Of a DNA stretch of 64,000 nucleotides, positions 1-8,884 are shown piece by piece; positions within the stretch are counted from its first letter, which is position 1; each line of letters starts with the position of its first letter. The position numbers were made by a program, and so were the translations under genes. Below the pieces are notes generated by a model that was not told the DNA's origin, searched no databases, and worked only from the letters and a program-made list of their open reading frames with translations. Origin of the DNA: Echinicola sp. 20G (GTDB taxonomy: Bacteria > Bacteroidota > Bacteroidia > Cytophagales > Cyclobacteriaceae). The stretch is taken from positions 3,974,501 to 4,038,500 of the forward strand of contig NZ_AP024154.1 in the NCBI RefSeq assembly GCF_015533855.1, written 5' to 3'.

Positions 1-279
1 ATTTTCTACCCAGGCTTTTTGCAACGGATGCTCTCCACTTTCACTTAGCCCCTCGATCGTCACAATTTCATTATCGGATACAGCCGAAATCGGTAAGACG
101 CAGGACCTGACGGCATTTCCATTCATGTGAACAGTACATGCCCCACATTGTGCCACTCCACATCCGAATTTAGTGCCTAAAAGATTTAGGTGATCACGTA
201 ATACCCATAACAGCGGTGTATCATCATCTACTTCTGCCGTCATTGTTTGACCATTCACTGAAAGTGTATATTTTGACAT
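1..279 (-). CDS. 2Fe-2S small subunit of a xanthine dehydrogenase-family oxidoreductase (5' part)
   Basis: Ninety-three codons are visible from the ATG at 277-279 to the left edge, where the gene continues. Cys40, Cys45 and Cys48 ([10 protein letters not shown]) plus Cys60 form the plant-ferredoxin-type 2Fe-2S site of the small subunits of molybdenum hydroxylases such as isoquinoline 1-oxidoreductase, aldehyde oxidase and xanthine dehydrogenase. Family members are about 150 residues; the second 2Fe-2S domain should lie outside the window. The usual partner is a large molybdopterin subunit, expected further left. The subunit passes electrons from the Mo site to an acceptor. The substrate cannot be told from this fragment. 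Confidence 0.9.
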   Translation of the reverse strand, partial: MSKYTLSVNGQTMTAEVDDDTPLLWVLRDHLNLLGTKFGCGVAQCGACTVHMNGNAVRSCVLPISAVSDNEIVTIEGLSESGEHPLQKAWVEN

Positions 280-958
280 ATTTATAGCGTTACGTAGTGG
301 TGAAATATTGTAAAATTCAATATAGATACTCTAAATTATAGAAACTTAAGTTTTTCAAACTATAAGTTACAAATATCAAATAGGATTTAGGCTTATGTTT
401 CTTAAAATAATTAAATACGTTTTTTGAGCATTACTATTCATAAAATGATTGTTTTTTGGACCTTAATTTAGCCTTTACATTAATGCATATTACCGGTTTT
501 GTTCAACCCAAATAAGAATGGCTCTAGGAAATAAATAACAATACCATGAAAGATTATGTTTATGAGCCTTTTAATCGTTCTTTGAGATCTGAGGTGAAAG
601 AGCTCAATTTGTTCAACGAAACCTATTTGGATGCTCGGATTGGGGAAGTAAGAATACCAAGAGACTGCAATCAATATTTGAATTGAAAAAATGGAACGAT
701 AAGCAGATTGTTTTGAAAGACATGGCTTCTACTTTATAACCGGGCTTTCAGATTTTAAATATTTAATTATAATGATTTTGAAATCGAGGTGTTATTGTAA
801 ATATTTTTTCATTATAATATTGATATTTAAAAAAATTATAAAAGTTTGATTTGTTGTTTGAATTAAATACCTTGTTGTCAGCTTTGTTTCTCTGAGTGAT
901 TGAAGTTTTCTAATGAGAGAAAGACGACATTTATAAAATCCTAATCCCCTTCAAACCA
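280..958. other. long AT-rich intergenic region
   Basis: No intact gene is visible between the divergent starts at 279 and 959. The stretch holds the transposase-like remnant at 546-686. A candidate promoter for the GH84 gene is TTTG at 857-860 followed after 18 bp by CAGCTTTG at 879-886, one base off the Bacteroidota TAnnTTTG box. Confidence 0.5.
546..686 (+). pseudogene. possible IS3-type transposase C-terminal remnant
   Basis: A 46-codon reading frame begins MKDYVYEPFNRSLRSEV and goes on to LNLFNETYLDARI. This resembles the block near the third catalytic residue of IS3-family DDE transposases, where a FNRSxRxEVL-type segment precedes an LF-rich stretch. The rest of the transposase and the inverted ends are absent. 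The match is short, so chance similarity remains possible. Confidence 0.35.
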
Positions 959-2890
959 ATGAAATCCTTTATCATGAGCTTCATGCTTCTCGTATTGAGT
1001 TGCAGTTTTAGTTTTGCACAAATTAACAATCAAGCTAGAATTTTATACAGACCATTAGTTTTTCCGGAACCAGTTTCATTGCAATTGAAGAAAGGGGAGT
1101 TTTTAATGACTCCAACCGTTACGCTTGTCAAAAATAAATTGAGTCCCGAAATAGAAGAACTGATTATTGCAGCATTAAATAAAGCGGGAGTTAATGATAT
1201 AAATTACGCGAAGAATCTGCCAGATCATTTAGATCATACTTACATAGTTGTAGGGTCAAAAAGTGAAGAAACTATTCAAGCAGCATTGGATAAAGTTAAC
1301 ACAGGAGTAGAATCCAGAAAGGAAGCTTATACCTTGGCAAGTGCTTCCATAGATGATGGATCGCTTGTAACACTAGCTGGAAGTGACGAAAACGGGCTGT
1401 TTTATGCTGCCCAAACATTCAGTCAATTGGTCATGCAGGAGGCCATATCGAACCTTGTTATTCAGGATTATCCGGCAATGCCAATTAGAGGAACAATTGA
1501 AGGCTTTTATGGAAAGCCATGGTCTATGGAAAGTAGAAAAGCGCATTTGGAATTTTTGGGTAGCGTCAAGGCAAATACCTATGTATATAGCCCAAAAGAC
1601 GACCCTTATGCCAGAGACCAATGGCGAGAAGCATATCCCAAGGAGACCTTGGAAGAGTTAGCTGCGCTGGTTGAAACCTCTGAAAAGAACCATGTTAATT
1701 TTGTTTATGCGATTTCACCAGGTCCAACGATTTGTTTTTCTAATTCGGGCGACCTTGAGGCTTTAAAAACGAAATTTGAGAAATTATATGCCATTGGAGT
1801 GAGGGATTTTTATGTGGCACTGGATGATATTGAATATACTAAATGGAATTGTGATCAAGATGAAGCTTACTATGGTGAATCTGGAACGACCGCTGCAGGG
1901 ATTGCCCAGTCTGAACTTCTCAATAAGCTCCAGCAAATTCTAGATAAAATGGATCCAAAAATCAGTCCATTGATAATGGTGCCTACTGAATATTATAATG
2001 CCAGTGAGAGTGACTACAAGAATGCGTTGATAGCAAATTTAAATCCTAAAATAGTGATTCAATGGACAGGTACAGATGTGGTGCCACCATCCATATCCAA
2101 TCAAGATGCAAGTAAGGCCACCAAAGCATTTGGCAGGAAAACACTCCTTTGGGATAATTACCCTGTCAATGATTTTGGCCAAACTATTGGTCGACTATTA
2201 CTTGCTCCATATAGATATCGCGAGGCAGGTTTATCCAAGGAATTATCAGGTATCCTGTCTAATCCTATGAATCAGGAAATGCCAAGTAGAGTTGCTGTAA
2301 CCGGGGTTAGTTCATTTGCTTGGAATGATAAGGCCTATGATCCAGATATTATTTGGCATATCGCTGCGCAAAATCTGGCAAATGGAGATAAAAGGGCAAC
2401 TGACGCGCTATTGATGTTTTTTGATACCCAGCACCTAGCGCCTACTTTCGGAAGTCAACCTTGGCAAGAACAGGCGCCAGTGTTGAAAGCAATACTTGAT
2501 AACATTAGAAAAGTGTTGGCTTTTGGAGATCCCGATTCAAAAGAAATAGAAATCAATAGTTTAAAAAAATACGCCAATAAATTCTATCAGTCTCCTAATA
2601 TTATTCGTGCCGTGGTTGATCCTGTATTTATTGATGAAGCTGAACCTTGGTTAGTAGCGATGGAAATATGGGGCAAAGCCTTAATCCTAACAGCTGAAGG
2701 GTTAGAAGCTGCCAACAGTGGTAATAAGAATTGCCAAGTTTACTTTTTAAAAGCCAAAGAACTTGCTAAAGAGGCCTCTGAGGTTTTAAGCATACCTGGT
2801 GCAACTAGATTTGATGGGAAAATAAAGATTGCTGACGGTGTTTTGGATGTTTTTATAGAAGAGGCTCCAAATTTAATTTATTGTCCATGA
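959..2890 (+). CDS. secreted GH84 beta-N-acetylglucosaminidase (hyaluronidase / O-GlcNAcase family)
   Basis: The 643-residue product starts with a signal peptide ending SFSFA-Q near residue 20. Residues about 30-170 look like the alpha/beta domain that precedes the barrel in GH84 and GH20 enzymes. The catalytic barrel begins at RGTIEGFYGKPWS (177-189), a GH84 hallmark. The paired catalytic aspartates are Asp289-Asp290 in YVALDDIE; in this family one polarises the substrate acetamido group and the other is the acid/base. It should release beta-linked GlcNAc from glycans or glycoproteins in the periplasm or outside the cell. There is no SusCD or sulfatase partner nearby, so it is a stand-alone gene. 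A strong terminator follows. The family call is firm; the natural substrate is not known. Confidence 0.93.
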   Translation: MKSFIMSFMLLVLSCSFSFAQINNQARILYRPLVFPEPVSLQLKKGEFLMTPTVTLVKNKLSPEIEELIIAALNKAGVNDINYAKNLPDHLDHTYIVVGSKSEETIQAALDKVNTGVESRKEAYTLASASIDDGSLVTLAGSDENGLFYAAQTFSQLVMQEAISNLVIQDYPAMPIRGTIEGFYGKPWSMESRKAHLEFLGSVKANTYVYSPKDDPYARDQWREAYPKETLEELAALVETSEKNHVNFVYAISPGPTICFSNSGDLEALKTKFEKLYAIGVRDFYVALDDIEYTKWNCDQDEAYYGESGTTAAGIAQSELLNKLQQILDKMDPKISPLIMVPTEYYNASESDYKNALIANLNPKIVIQWTGTDVVPPSISNQDASKATKAFGRKTLLWDNYPVNDFGQTIGRLLLAPYRYREAGLSKELSGILSNPMNQEMPSRVAVTGVSSFAWNDKAYDPDIIWHIAAQNLANGDKRATDALLMFFDTQHLAPTFGSQPWQEQAPVLKAILDNIRKVLAFGDPDSKEIEINSLKKYANKFYQSPNIIRAVVDPVFIDEAEPWLVAMEIWGKALILTAEGLEAANSGNKNCQVYFLKAKELAKEASEVLSIPGATRFDGKIKIADGVLDVFIEEAPNLIYCP

Positions 2891-2925
2891 CTAATATGCG
2901 ATAAATAATCCTTGTAATTTGACCC

Positions 2926-2960
2926 AAAGCCATGTTTTTCTTAAGAAAAACATGGCTTTT
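2926..2960 (+). terminator. strong intrinsic terminator after the GH84 gene
   Basis: A perfect 15-bp stem (AAAGCCATGTTTTTC at 2926-2940 and its complement at 2945-2959) closes a TTAA loop. It lies 35 bp after the GH84 stop codon. Confidence 0.85.
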
Positions 2961-3303
2961 ACTATAGTTGAAACTTTAAATAGCTACTTTAATATCCCCT
3001 GAGAATCTAAAATTTTAACTATCATATACTTATAAACTGATTTTAAATAGTGTAGGGAGTATATTTTTAAAGTGTTTTTTCCATTAACCGACCCTTTATG
3101 GTGGCAAAGTACCATGCATATAGATTTTTTGAGATTATCCGATTGTATTTTGAATTATTCTTTACTTCCAATTAATATTGTAATCAGATTATTGACATTC
3201 AGATACACTAAGGGGTATTTGATGTAATAATTTAACAGCGTATACAAACACCTTAGAGGTTTTCTCCCATGTCTTTAAATAGAAATGCTTAAGGGAGAAG
3301 GCT
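2961..3303. other. intergenic region, nothing recognised
   Basis: AT-rich spacer between the GH84 terminator and the sensor kinase. A purine-rich AAGGGAGAAGG at about 3290-3300 could be a ribosome-binding site for the TTG at 3304. Confidence 0.4.
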
Positions 3304-4428
3304 TTGATCACCCGAATTTATTATCACATGATTTCCAACAAAGATTACCTGAGCAAGGCCATTCATGATATAGAAGACTATGCTATTATTTTCATGAACC
3401 CTGATGGGATTATTTTGGACTGGAACCTTGGTGCTCAGAGAATTAAAGGATATGAGGCCCAAGAAATAATCGGTCAAAACTTCCGTAAGTTTTATTCCCA
3501 AGAAGACCTGGGCTTAAAAAAACCTGATAGCTTGATTGAGCTAGCATTGAAAACTGGCAAAGCAATAGATGAAGGTTGGAGGGTAAGAAAGGATAAAAGT
3601 CTATTTTGGGGCAGCATTACTATTACCTGTGTTCATGATGATTCAGGAAAGGTGATAGGTTTTAGCAAAGTTACAAGGGACCTTACAGAAAGAAAAAAGG
3701 CAGATGATCTAAAAGAGAAGTTTATCAATGATATAACCAGAAAAAACAAAGAACTGGAGCAATTCACCTATTTAGCATCACATGATTTGCAGGAACCGCT
3801 ACGCACAATAAATACCTTTACAGAATACTTGATAGATGAACTTCAAAGTGATTTTGTAAAAGAGGATTTGATTCAATATGCAGAATTTATTTCTACTTCT
3901 TCCAAAAGGATGAGTGATTTGGTACATGGATTACTCGAATATTCGAGATTGGGGAAATCAGAAACTTTTAAGTCAGTGGACATGGAAGCATTGGTTGAAA
4001 ATGTTTGGTCTGACATTTCAAATCTAGTATCTAGAAAAAAAGCCCAGTTAGATTTGAAACCTTTACCAAAGGTCAATGGTTATGAGACGGAATTACGTAT
4101 TCTTTTTCAGAACCTGATTACAAATGCACTTAAATTCAACATTAGTGATTCACCAAAAGTTGAAGTTTCAGCCCTTAAACAAACAGAATCTATCCTTTTT
4201 GCTGTAAAGGACAATGGGATAGGTATTGAAAAGAAAGATGTGAATAAGATATTTCAAATATTCAAAAGGCTGCACAACAGAAATGAGTATGAGGGATATG
4301 GTATTGGCTTGTCCCATTGTAAAAAGATTGCTGAATTGCATCATGGAAGATTGTGGGTAGAGTCGGAAGCTGGGAAAGGAAGTATATTCTTCTTCGAATT
4401 ACCTTTAAGTATAAAAGATGAGTACTAA
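3304..4428 (+). CDS. PAS-domain sensor histidine kinase
   Basis: The 374-residue protein has a PAS domain (about 20-130, YAIIFMNPDG to VTRDLTERKK), a HisKA dimerisation domain with phospho-acceptor His160 in ASHDLQEPL, and an HATPase domain with N box NLITNALKFN (270-279), G1 box DNGIGIE (303-309) and G2 box GYGIGLSHCKK. No membrane segment is seen, so it is a cytoplasmic sensor. Numbering is from the TTG at 3304, which has a good Shine-Dalgarno-like stretch in front; an ATG at 3328 (MISNKDYLSK) is the alternative start. The gene overlaps the next one, a single-domain response regulator, by 11 bases, so the two form a phosphorelay pair. The signal is unknown. Confidence 0.92.
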   Translation: MITRIYYHMISNKDYLSKAIHDIEDYAIIFMNPDGIILDWNLGAQRIKGYEAQEIIGQNFRKFYSQEDLGLKKPDSLIELALKTGKAIDEGWRVRKDKSLFWGSITITCVHDDSGKVIGFSKVTRDLTERKKADDLKEKFINDITRKNKELEQFTYLASHDLQEPLRTINTFTEYLIDELQSDFVKEDLIQYAEFISTSSKRMSDLVHGLLEYSRLGKSETFKSVDMEALVENVWSDISNLVSRKKAQLDLKPLPKVNGYETELRILFQNLITNALKFNISDSPKVEVSALKQTESILFAVKDNGIGIEKKDVNKIFQIFKRLHNRNEYEGYGIGLSHCKKIAELHHGRLWVESEAGKGSIFFFELPLSIKDEY

Positions 4429-4843
4429 AATAAAATCAATTTTGTTGGTGGATGATGATGAAGCCACAAATTTTGCCAATCGTAAAATACTTACCAAACT
4501 TAAATTGGCCGAACAAATCAATGTTGCACTGAATGGTAAAGAAGCAATAGAGTTTCTTAAAAATGATGAGTCATTTACAAATCAAGACAAGAACTTAATT
4601 AGGCCTCAATTGATCTTATTGGATATTAATATGCCAGTTATGGACGGATGGGAATTTATGGAAGCATATAAGAATCTTTCTCATGAAAGAAAAGCAGATG
4701 CGGTGGTAGTCATGTTAAGTACATCAGGAAATCCGGACGACATCAGCCGTGCAGCTTCTTTTCCTGAAATATCAGGATATAATACCAAGCCCCTTCGTCC
4801 AGAGGCATTAAAAGAAATACTGGATCAGCATTTCCCGGATTGA
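4418..4843 (+). CDS. single-domain response regulator (CheY-like receiver)
   Basis: The 141-residue protein is only a receiver domain: acidic pocket Asp12-Asp14 (VDDDE), phospho-acceptor Asp69 in LLDINMP, Ser101/Thr102 and Lys124 in NTKPL. There is no DNA-binding output domain, so it probably acts by protein contact or passes phosphate on. Its start lies inside the end of the kinase gene, which implies translational coupling and shared function. This PAS-kinase plus Rcp1-like receiver layout is common in Cytophagales. Confidence 0.93.
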   Translation: MSTKIKSILLVDDDEATNFANRKILTKLKLAEQINVALNGKEAIEFLKNDESFTNQDKNLIRPQLILLDINMPVMDGWEFMEAYKNLSHERKADAVVVMLSTSGNPDDISRAASFPEISGYNTKPLRPEALKEILDQHFPD

Positions 4844-5275
4844 TAGGTCAATCCTACTGGAATTAGTGAAATTATAATTTTAAACTCTATTTTCCAGCAT
4901 CCCCTACAAGTAGATGGTCAATTATCAAGCCAAGGTATAGGCTATTTGAAAGACCTGTTTTCAGATAAATAGACGTACACAAGAAGCCCTCAATGACAAC
5001 GGCCATCAGAACTTCTACAAAACATGAGTAAATAGCGAGGGGGTTTGGATTATTCCTACGTTTATGTCTGGAAAAATAATAGTAGGGTTTCTCCTTAAGT
5101 TTAAGTTTGATGCTATTTTTATATGCTGATTTCGACCAATGAATATTGATTTTAAAACCATATAGATCTTAGGATTTAAAACTCATAATTATTGATGATC
5201 AATCGTGCAAGTATGTAAGATTTGTTGGAGTGGTATTAGAGGAGGCAATCAGGCATACCCTTATCAGGTTGAGGT
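4844..5275. other. intergenic region, nothing recognised
   Basis: This is a spacer between two convergent genes. I found no convincing hairpin, coding region or repeat in it. Confidence 0.4.
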
Positions 5276-6100
5276 TCAATTACCGCGATGAGCCACAGCT
5301 GCCCGGTCGGCAGAACTTTTATCTTCACTTTGTCCTGCTTTCCAATAAGAATAAGCTCTCCATTCGTGTCGAAGGAAATCAGAGTTGCGAAAGTAATTTT
5401 GGATGACTTTAATGGAGTGGAACTCTCCTGCAGAGAATACAAACTTCCTTAGGTTTTTAGGAAAGTCAATTCTCTCTACTTCTCCAAATAAAGAGGATCC
5501 TTTCTCTGGAGTAGGATTATAGATCCATGAAACTGAAATGTTTTCTGGTTTTTCAAGTGTTAGGGTATCCTCAGGACCAGGTACTTCAATGATTGCAACT
5601 CCTTTTGCATCGCTAGGGAGCTGAGACAGTATTACACTGATAACAGGAAGGGCAGTATGGTCACCGATCAGGGCATAAAAGTCGGCTTCCATGTACAACT
5701 CTTTACCTTTCATTTTCATTAATACCCCAATTTGGTCACCCTTTTTAGCATTGAGTGCCCATTTGGAAGCTGGCCCGTTTTCTCCATGGGCGACAAAATC
5801 AACAGTCATTTCTCCCTTATGGGTATTTAGATCTCTTAAAGTATAAGTTCTGACAATTGCTCCAGCTGCTCCGTTTTCTTGTTTACTTTTGGGGGCTAAG
5901 GGAAGCTGCATCGGAACGGCTGGGTCTGTAGGGATCAAAAGCTTGTTGTTATCGCCAACTTGCGCCATTGAAAAGTTCTTCAGGTGTTCTCCTTCAAGGA
6001 TTAACCTAATATAATGGGGAGTAAGGAGTGTTCTTGATTTAACCTTTAGGATACCACTCATTATTTTGGGAGCGGCTCGATCTTCATTGTTTTCTCTCAT
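5276..6100 (-). CDS. siderophore-interacting protein / NAD(P)H-dependent ferric-siderophore reductase
   Basis: The product belongs to the SIP (ViuB/YqjH) flavoprotein family, which reduces ferric siderophores in the cytoplasm to release iron. An FAD-binding domain with the flavin motif RTYTLR lies in the first half, followed by a GDHTALP segment of the nicotinamide domain and the typical C-terminal HEWRAYSYWKAG. I chose the ATG at 6098-6100 (MRENNEDRAAP); the frame is open up to an ATG at 6142, giving 288 residues, and a start at MSGILKVKS is also possible. The C-terminal tail after the WKAG motif is longer than usual. No siderophore receptor is nearby. Confidence 0.9.
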   Translation of the reverse strand: MRENNEDRAAPKIMSGILKVKSRTLLTPHYIRLILEGEHLKNFSMAQVGDNNKLLIPTDPAVPMQLPLAPKSKQENGAAGAIVRTYTLRDLNTHKGEMTVDFVAHGENGPASKWALNAKKGDQIGVLMKMKGKELYMEADFYALIGDHTALPVISVILSQLPSDAKGVAIIEVPGPEDTLTLEKPENISVSWIYNPTPEKGSSLFGEVERIDFPKNLRKFVFSAGEFHSIKVIQNYFRNSDFLRHEWRAYSYWKAGQSEDKSSADRAAVAHRGN

Positions 6101-6142
6101 ATTTTTGGTATTAACTTTAGAGCAAGAATAATCTTTTAACAA

Positions 6143-6833
6143 GCCTTTTTGATCATTTAGTTCTGGCAGTTATTAAAAATATTAAGCGTCTCTATTGCCT
6201 GATAGGTTGAAAGACATTGAACTATGCAATCGATTCTCTTTGGTGTAGCCGAATCCATTACAATAATGTTCTTGAATGATTATTGCAACGTAGGTCATAT
6301 TGTTATTGTAAGATTCAAACATATAAAAAAAGGTGGTATTTCATCAATTGAGTTGATAACAAAGATTAACCAAAACACCATCTATTAACAGTTTAATAGA
6401 TCAATTATTTAAGGTAGATCTGGTTATATATGGCTTTTATTGGTTGTATATACATGTCGTTTATTGATTATTTTAAGCAATTCAATTCAGTATGCAAAAA
6501 ATATATTTATTATAAAATGTAATTTATATTCGTTTTTTTGTTGTATATTTACATTGGTTAGGTGATAAGATGTTTTCAAGTGGTTTAAGGTCTAATGTAA
6601 TGATAGGTCATACTTACTTAATCAGAAAATGGGTGATTTTTTTCTATCCTACCCGATTTTTAGTTTGGATAGACTGGTTGGGGGTGTTAATGATGTAAAA
6701 TTGACATTGAGACTTTGCTTGCTTGAGCATTAGGATCACTAGAGAATCTATTCTCTACTTCATAATTTGAATCAGGATAAGTCTTTGGCTTATCCTGTTT
6801 TATTATGGCGGAAATTCAATAATTTAAATTACA
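6143..6833. other. long AT-rich region ending in an orphan terminator
   Basis: No protein gene of convincing quality is seen in about 690 bases. The region contains a TATATTTAC-type promoter-like string near 6543-6551 and ends at the plus-strand terminator at 6773. A short untranslated transcript is therefore possible. Confidence 0.4.
6773..6801 (+). terminator. plus-strand intrinsic terminator with no gene in front
   Basis: A 9-bp stem (CAGGATAAG at 6773-6781 with CTTATCCTG at 6789-6797) is followed by TTTTATT. The nearest plus-strand gene upstream ends at 4843, so the transcript it ends is unidentified. Confidence 0.6.
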
Positions 6834-7232
6834 TCAAGCGACCGTAACGACTATAATCAAAATGAGGCATATGGAGGTATAAAAACATCCGGTAAATGAA
6901 AGGATATGTCTTTTTAAAATGCTTCTGGAAGGTTCATTAATAGATGGATTGGATTCTTTTTTTCTTTTTTGACCATTTTTATAATAGTGGAACCTTTTTG
7001 ATTTTTCAACCAAGTAAATTTCAAGAACCCAAGCTAAAAAACAGCAGAAAGCTGCTCCCAGCAAATACCTGGTATCCAATTGGTAGCCTGTTAGCATAAA
7101 GGATAAGACTGTAACCCCCAGTGTACATAATTTAATGGAAGCCGATATATCCGTTGGGCTGGTATCCTTTGAAAAGTGGAATAAATCTTTAATCATACTG
7201 TGTGTGGTATATGATGCACACAAATTATGCAC
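6834..7232 (-). CDS. small two-helix membrane protein, unknown
   Basis: A 132-codon frame; the more likely start is Met13 (MIKDLFHFSKDTSP, ATG near 7194-7196), giving about 120 residues. Two hydrophobic segments flank a basic loop: residues about 38-70 (a helical hairpin or one long segment including YLLGAAFCCFLAWVLEIYLV) and a C-terminal segment ending LILIIVVTVA. I do not recognise a family. Codon use and the two clear membrane stretches favour a real gene. Confidence 0.45.
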   Translation of the reverse strand: MHNLCASYTTHSMIKDLFHFSKDTSPTDISASIKLCTLGVTVLSFMLTGYQLDTRYLLGAAFCCFLAWVLEIYLVEKSKRFHYYKNGQKRKKESNPSINEPSRSILKRHILSFTGCFYTSICLILIIVVTVA

Positions 7233-7243
7233 AAGGGTTTAAT

Positions 7244-7273
7244 TATAAAATACCCCAAAAGGGGTATTTTATA
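7244..7273. terminator. bidirectional hairpin upstream of the small membrane-protein gene
   Basis: A perfect 13-bp stem (TATAAAATACCCC at 7244-7256 and its complement at 7261-7273) closes an AAAA loop. A run of A before and T after suits termination in either direction. It lies just upstream of the minus-strand start at 7232, so an operator role is also possible. Confidence 0.5.
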
Positions 7274-7880
7274 TATGTATTGAGTGTTTTTTTAACACTA
7301 ACATATTGTGGATAAATAGATTGTAAAATTCATTATAGGGTAACTGGCTATGAATGTGCTTCAGGAACAGGTTATTAATAGAGAAGGTCAATAGTGCAAA
7401 TATTGTTCATACATTCCTGCATAATAGCTTGTTTTTGACCTAAAGTCCGCCCAGGCCACTTCACCATCCGTACCGATCAAACACTCGCTGATCACATAAC
7501 AGTCCCCAAGAAACGGACAAACATCCTTTTGGTCAGGCTTCAATCTGTAAATTGGCCCTATCAAGAACAGGCTCAACCATATGGACAAAGGAATGACTTG
7601 ATCCCTCAGGATAAAACGAATTCATCTAGTAAGACAGGTAGCATCAAATTGTTTGACCATGGTCATATACTATTCATAATTTTCCCTGTAATGATATGCT
7701 TTCTTCATGCTCAGGTGAAATGATTTATAAGAGAGTGAAGTGACAAAGGAATATCCTTTTTTGGTTTTTGGTAAGATATCAGCTTCCAGGGCATTTTAAC
7801 CTTACATCACTTGGGTAAATCCCGTTAGCGAATACATAAAGTAAATCCCCCAAGTGATTATATTGACCTGGGGGATTATA
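7274..7880. other. intergenic region with a doubtful small ORF
   Basis: About 600 bases between two minus-strand genes. The only candidate is a 66-codon minus-strand frame at 7388-7588 (MSIWLSLFLIGPIYRL at the start, ending EQYLHY). It has plausible amino-acid composition but no recognisable family. It may be a decayed gene. Confidence 0.3.
7844..7877 (-). terminator. terminator-like hairpin after the Rnk/GreA-like gene
   Basis: An 8-bp GC-rich stem (AATCCCCC at 7844-7851 with GGGGGATT at 7870-7877) lies just beyond the minus-strand stop at 7881. The loop is long and the T-run weak, so efficiency is uncertain. Confidence 0.45.
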
Positions 7881-8267
7881 TTATTTGTTCTGATCTACTT
7901 TTAAGATCTTGAGCTGCCGCTCTCCTGCTGGTAAGGTCCAACTGAATTGATGGCCTTCCTGATATCCAATCAGTGCTACAGCCAATGGTGCCAAAATGGA
8001 CACCTGGCCAGTCTTGATATTGGCATCTTGGGGAAGGACCAATGTAAGCTTGATGGTGTTTTTAAAGGTCAGGTCCAATACCTCGACAGTGGAATATAAA
8101 CGTACTATCCGTTCATCAAGCAGGGGATCCTCCAAAACCTCACAGTTTTTCAGTTCATTTTCCAATGGCAATAGGTCGTGGTGCTGACCATTGGATCTAG
8201 ATGATAGGAGGATATTTCTAATGGTTTGATAATCTGATTTTCTTATCAATGGTTTCATAAAATTCAT
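7881..8267 (-). CDS. GreA/GreB-family C-terminal domain protein, Rnk-like
   Basis: The 128-residue protein matches the small GreA/Rnk-type architecture: a short helical N-terminus (about 1-50, with the DLLPLENELKNCEVLEDPLL stretch) and a C-terminal FKBP-like Gre domain. The latter includes VSILAPLAVALIGYQEGHQF and the terminal WTLPAGERQLKILKV. Rnk-type proteins bind RNA polymerase near the secondary channel but usually lack the long coiled coil that makes Gre factors stimulate cleavage. The N-terminal part here is short, which fits Rnk better than GreA. Met4 (MKPLIRKSDY) is an alternative start. The gene stands alone. Confidence 0.85.
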   Translation of the reverse strand: MNFMKPLIRKSDYQTIRNILLSSRSNGQHHDLLPLENELKNCEVLEDPLLDERIVRLYSTVEVLDLTFKNTIKLTLVLPQDANIKTGQVSILAPLAVALIGYQEGHQFSWTLPAGERQLKILKVDQNK

Positions 8268-8630
8268 GTTTAAATATGGTTCAAAAATTAGTTGACCAAC
8301 TGGGGACTTTTGTCAACCGTTGTTTCTTGATATATCAACTATAGGACATTTCAGGATTTTAAAAAGATAATCGCTCTCCAACAAAGCCCTGTCGGAGAGT
8401 TAATGAATAAAGGCTTTACTGCAGGAGAACCACAAGACCATTTTTCTTATAAATGTGAGACAGTCTTTAACTTTAAGCTTGTCCCTCCTATGGGGGTGTT
8501 TTATTTGTTTTGGGGATTATTTAGTTTTTATTAAACATTTTAAGTTTTTTTTATCCGGTTTGTTTGCCATTAATAATGGGTTTTGAACAGTCTTTCTATG
8601 ATCTGCGTTATATCATTTAATGGAATGTAG
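8268..8630. other. intergenic region upstream of the zeta-toxin pair
   Basis: This is a divergent promoter region. A weak 6-bp hairpin (CTCTCC at 8374-8379, GGAGAG at 8394-8399) is the only structure I see. Confidence 0.35.
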
Positions 8631-8660
8631 TTGTAGTTAGTCGCTATTTTTATAATATTG
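8631..8660 (+). promoter_or_regulatory. candidate promoter of the zeta-toxin pair
   Basis: TTG at 8631-8633 is followed after 19 bp by TAATATTG (8653-8660), one base off the TAnnTTTG consensus. The ATG at 8669 is so close that the transcript would be almost leaderless. Confidence 0.4.
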
Positions 8661-8668
8661 TAAATGTT

Positions 8669-8884
8669 ATGAGTAAGGATAAGTTAAGATATATCAGCAC
8701 CCGTTTGGTAGAAAGGAAATCATCAAAGGCCTTTAAGGAAGGGGCCAAAAAAGCCATGGAGATCAATGGATATGTGATGGTCGCCGAGAAGGGTTGGGTA
8801 GTCAAAAAATATGAAGATGGGCATATAGAAAAAGTAAAGGAAATCAGCCATGGAAGTGATAACCAAAAACTGATTCTGGACTGA
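8669..8884 (+). CDS. small protein preceding the zeta-family kinase (putative antitoxin)
   Basis: A 71-residue, strongly basic protein (many Lys and Arg in the first 35 residues, MSKDKLRYISTRLVERKSS). Its stop codon overlaps the ATG of the zeta-toxin gene by one base (TGATG at 8882-8886), so the two are translationally coupled. A small gene in this position is the usual place of an antitoxin. It does not look like the classical epsilon antitoxin of Gram-positive plasmids. The central GYVMVAEKGWVVKKYEDG stretch could form a small beta-sheet. The antitoxin role is inferred from position only. Confidence 0.7.
   Translation: MSKDKLRYISTRLVERKSSKAFKEGAKKAMEINGYVMVAEKGWVVKKYEDGHIEKVKEISHGSDNQKLILD

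Noticed and set aside
1373..1661. Open frames on both strands inside the GH84 gene
   Set aside because: They are shadows of a long gene with clear GH84 motifs and have no start context or protein features.
8374..8399. Hairpin as terminator or attenuator of the zeta-toxin pair
   Set aside because: Only six base pairs, a long loop and no T-run; it is not more than expected by chance.
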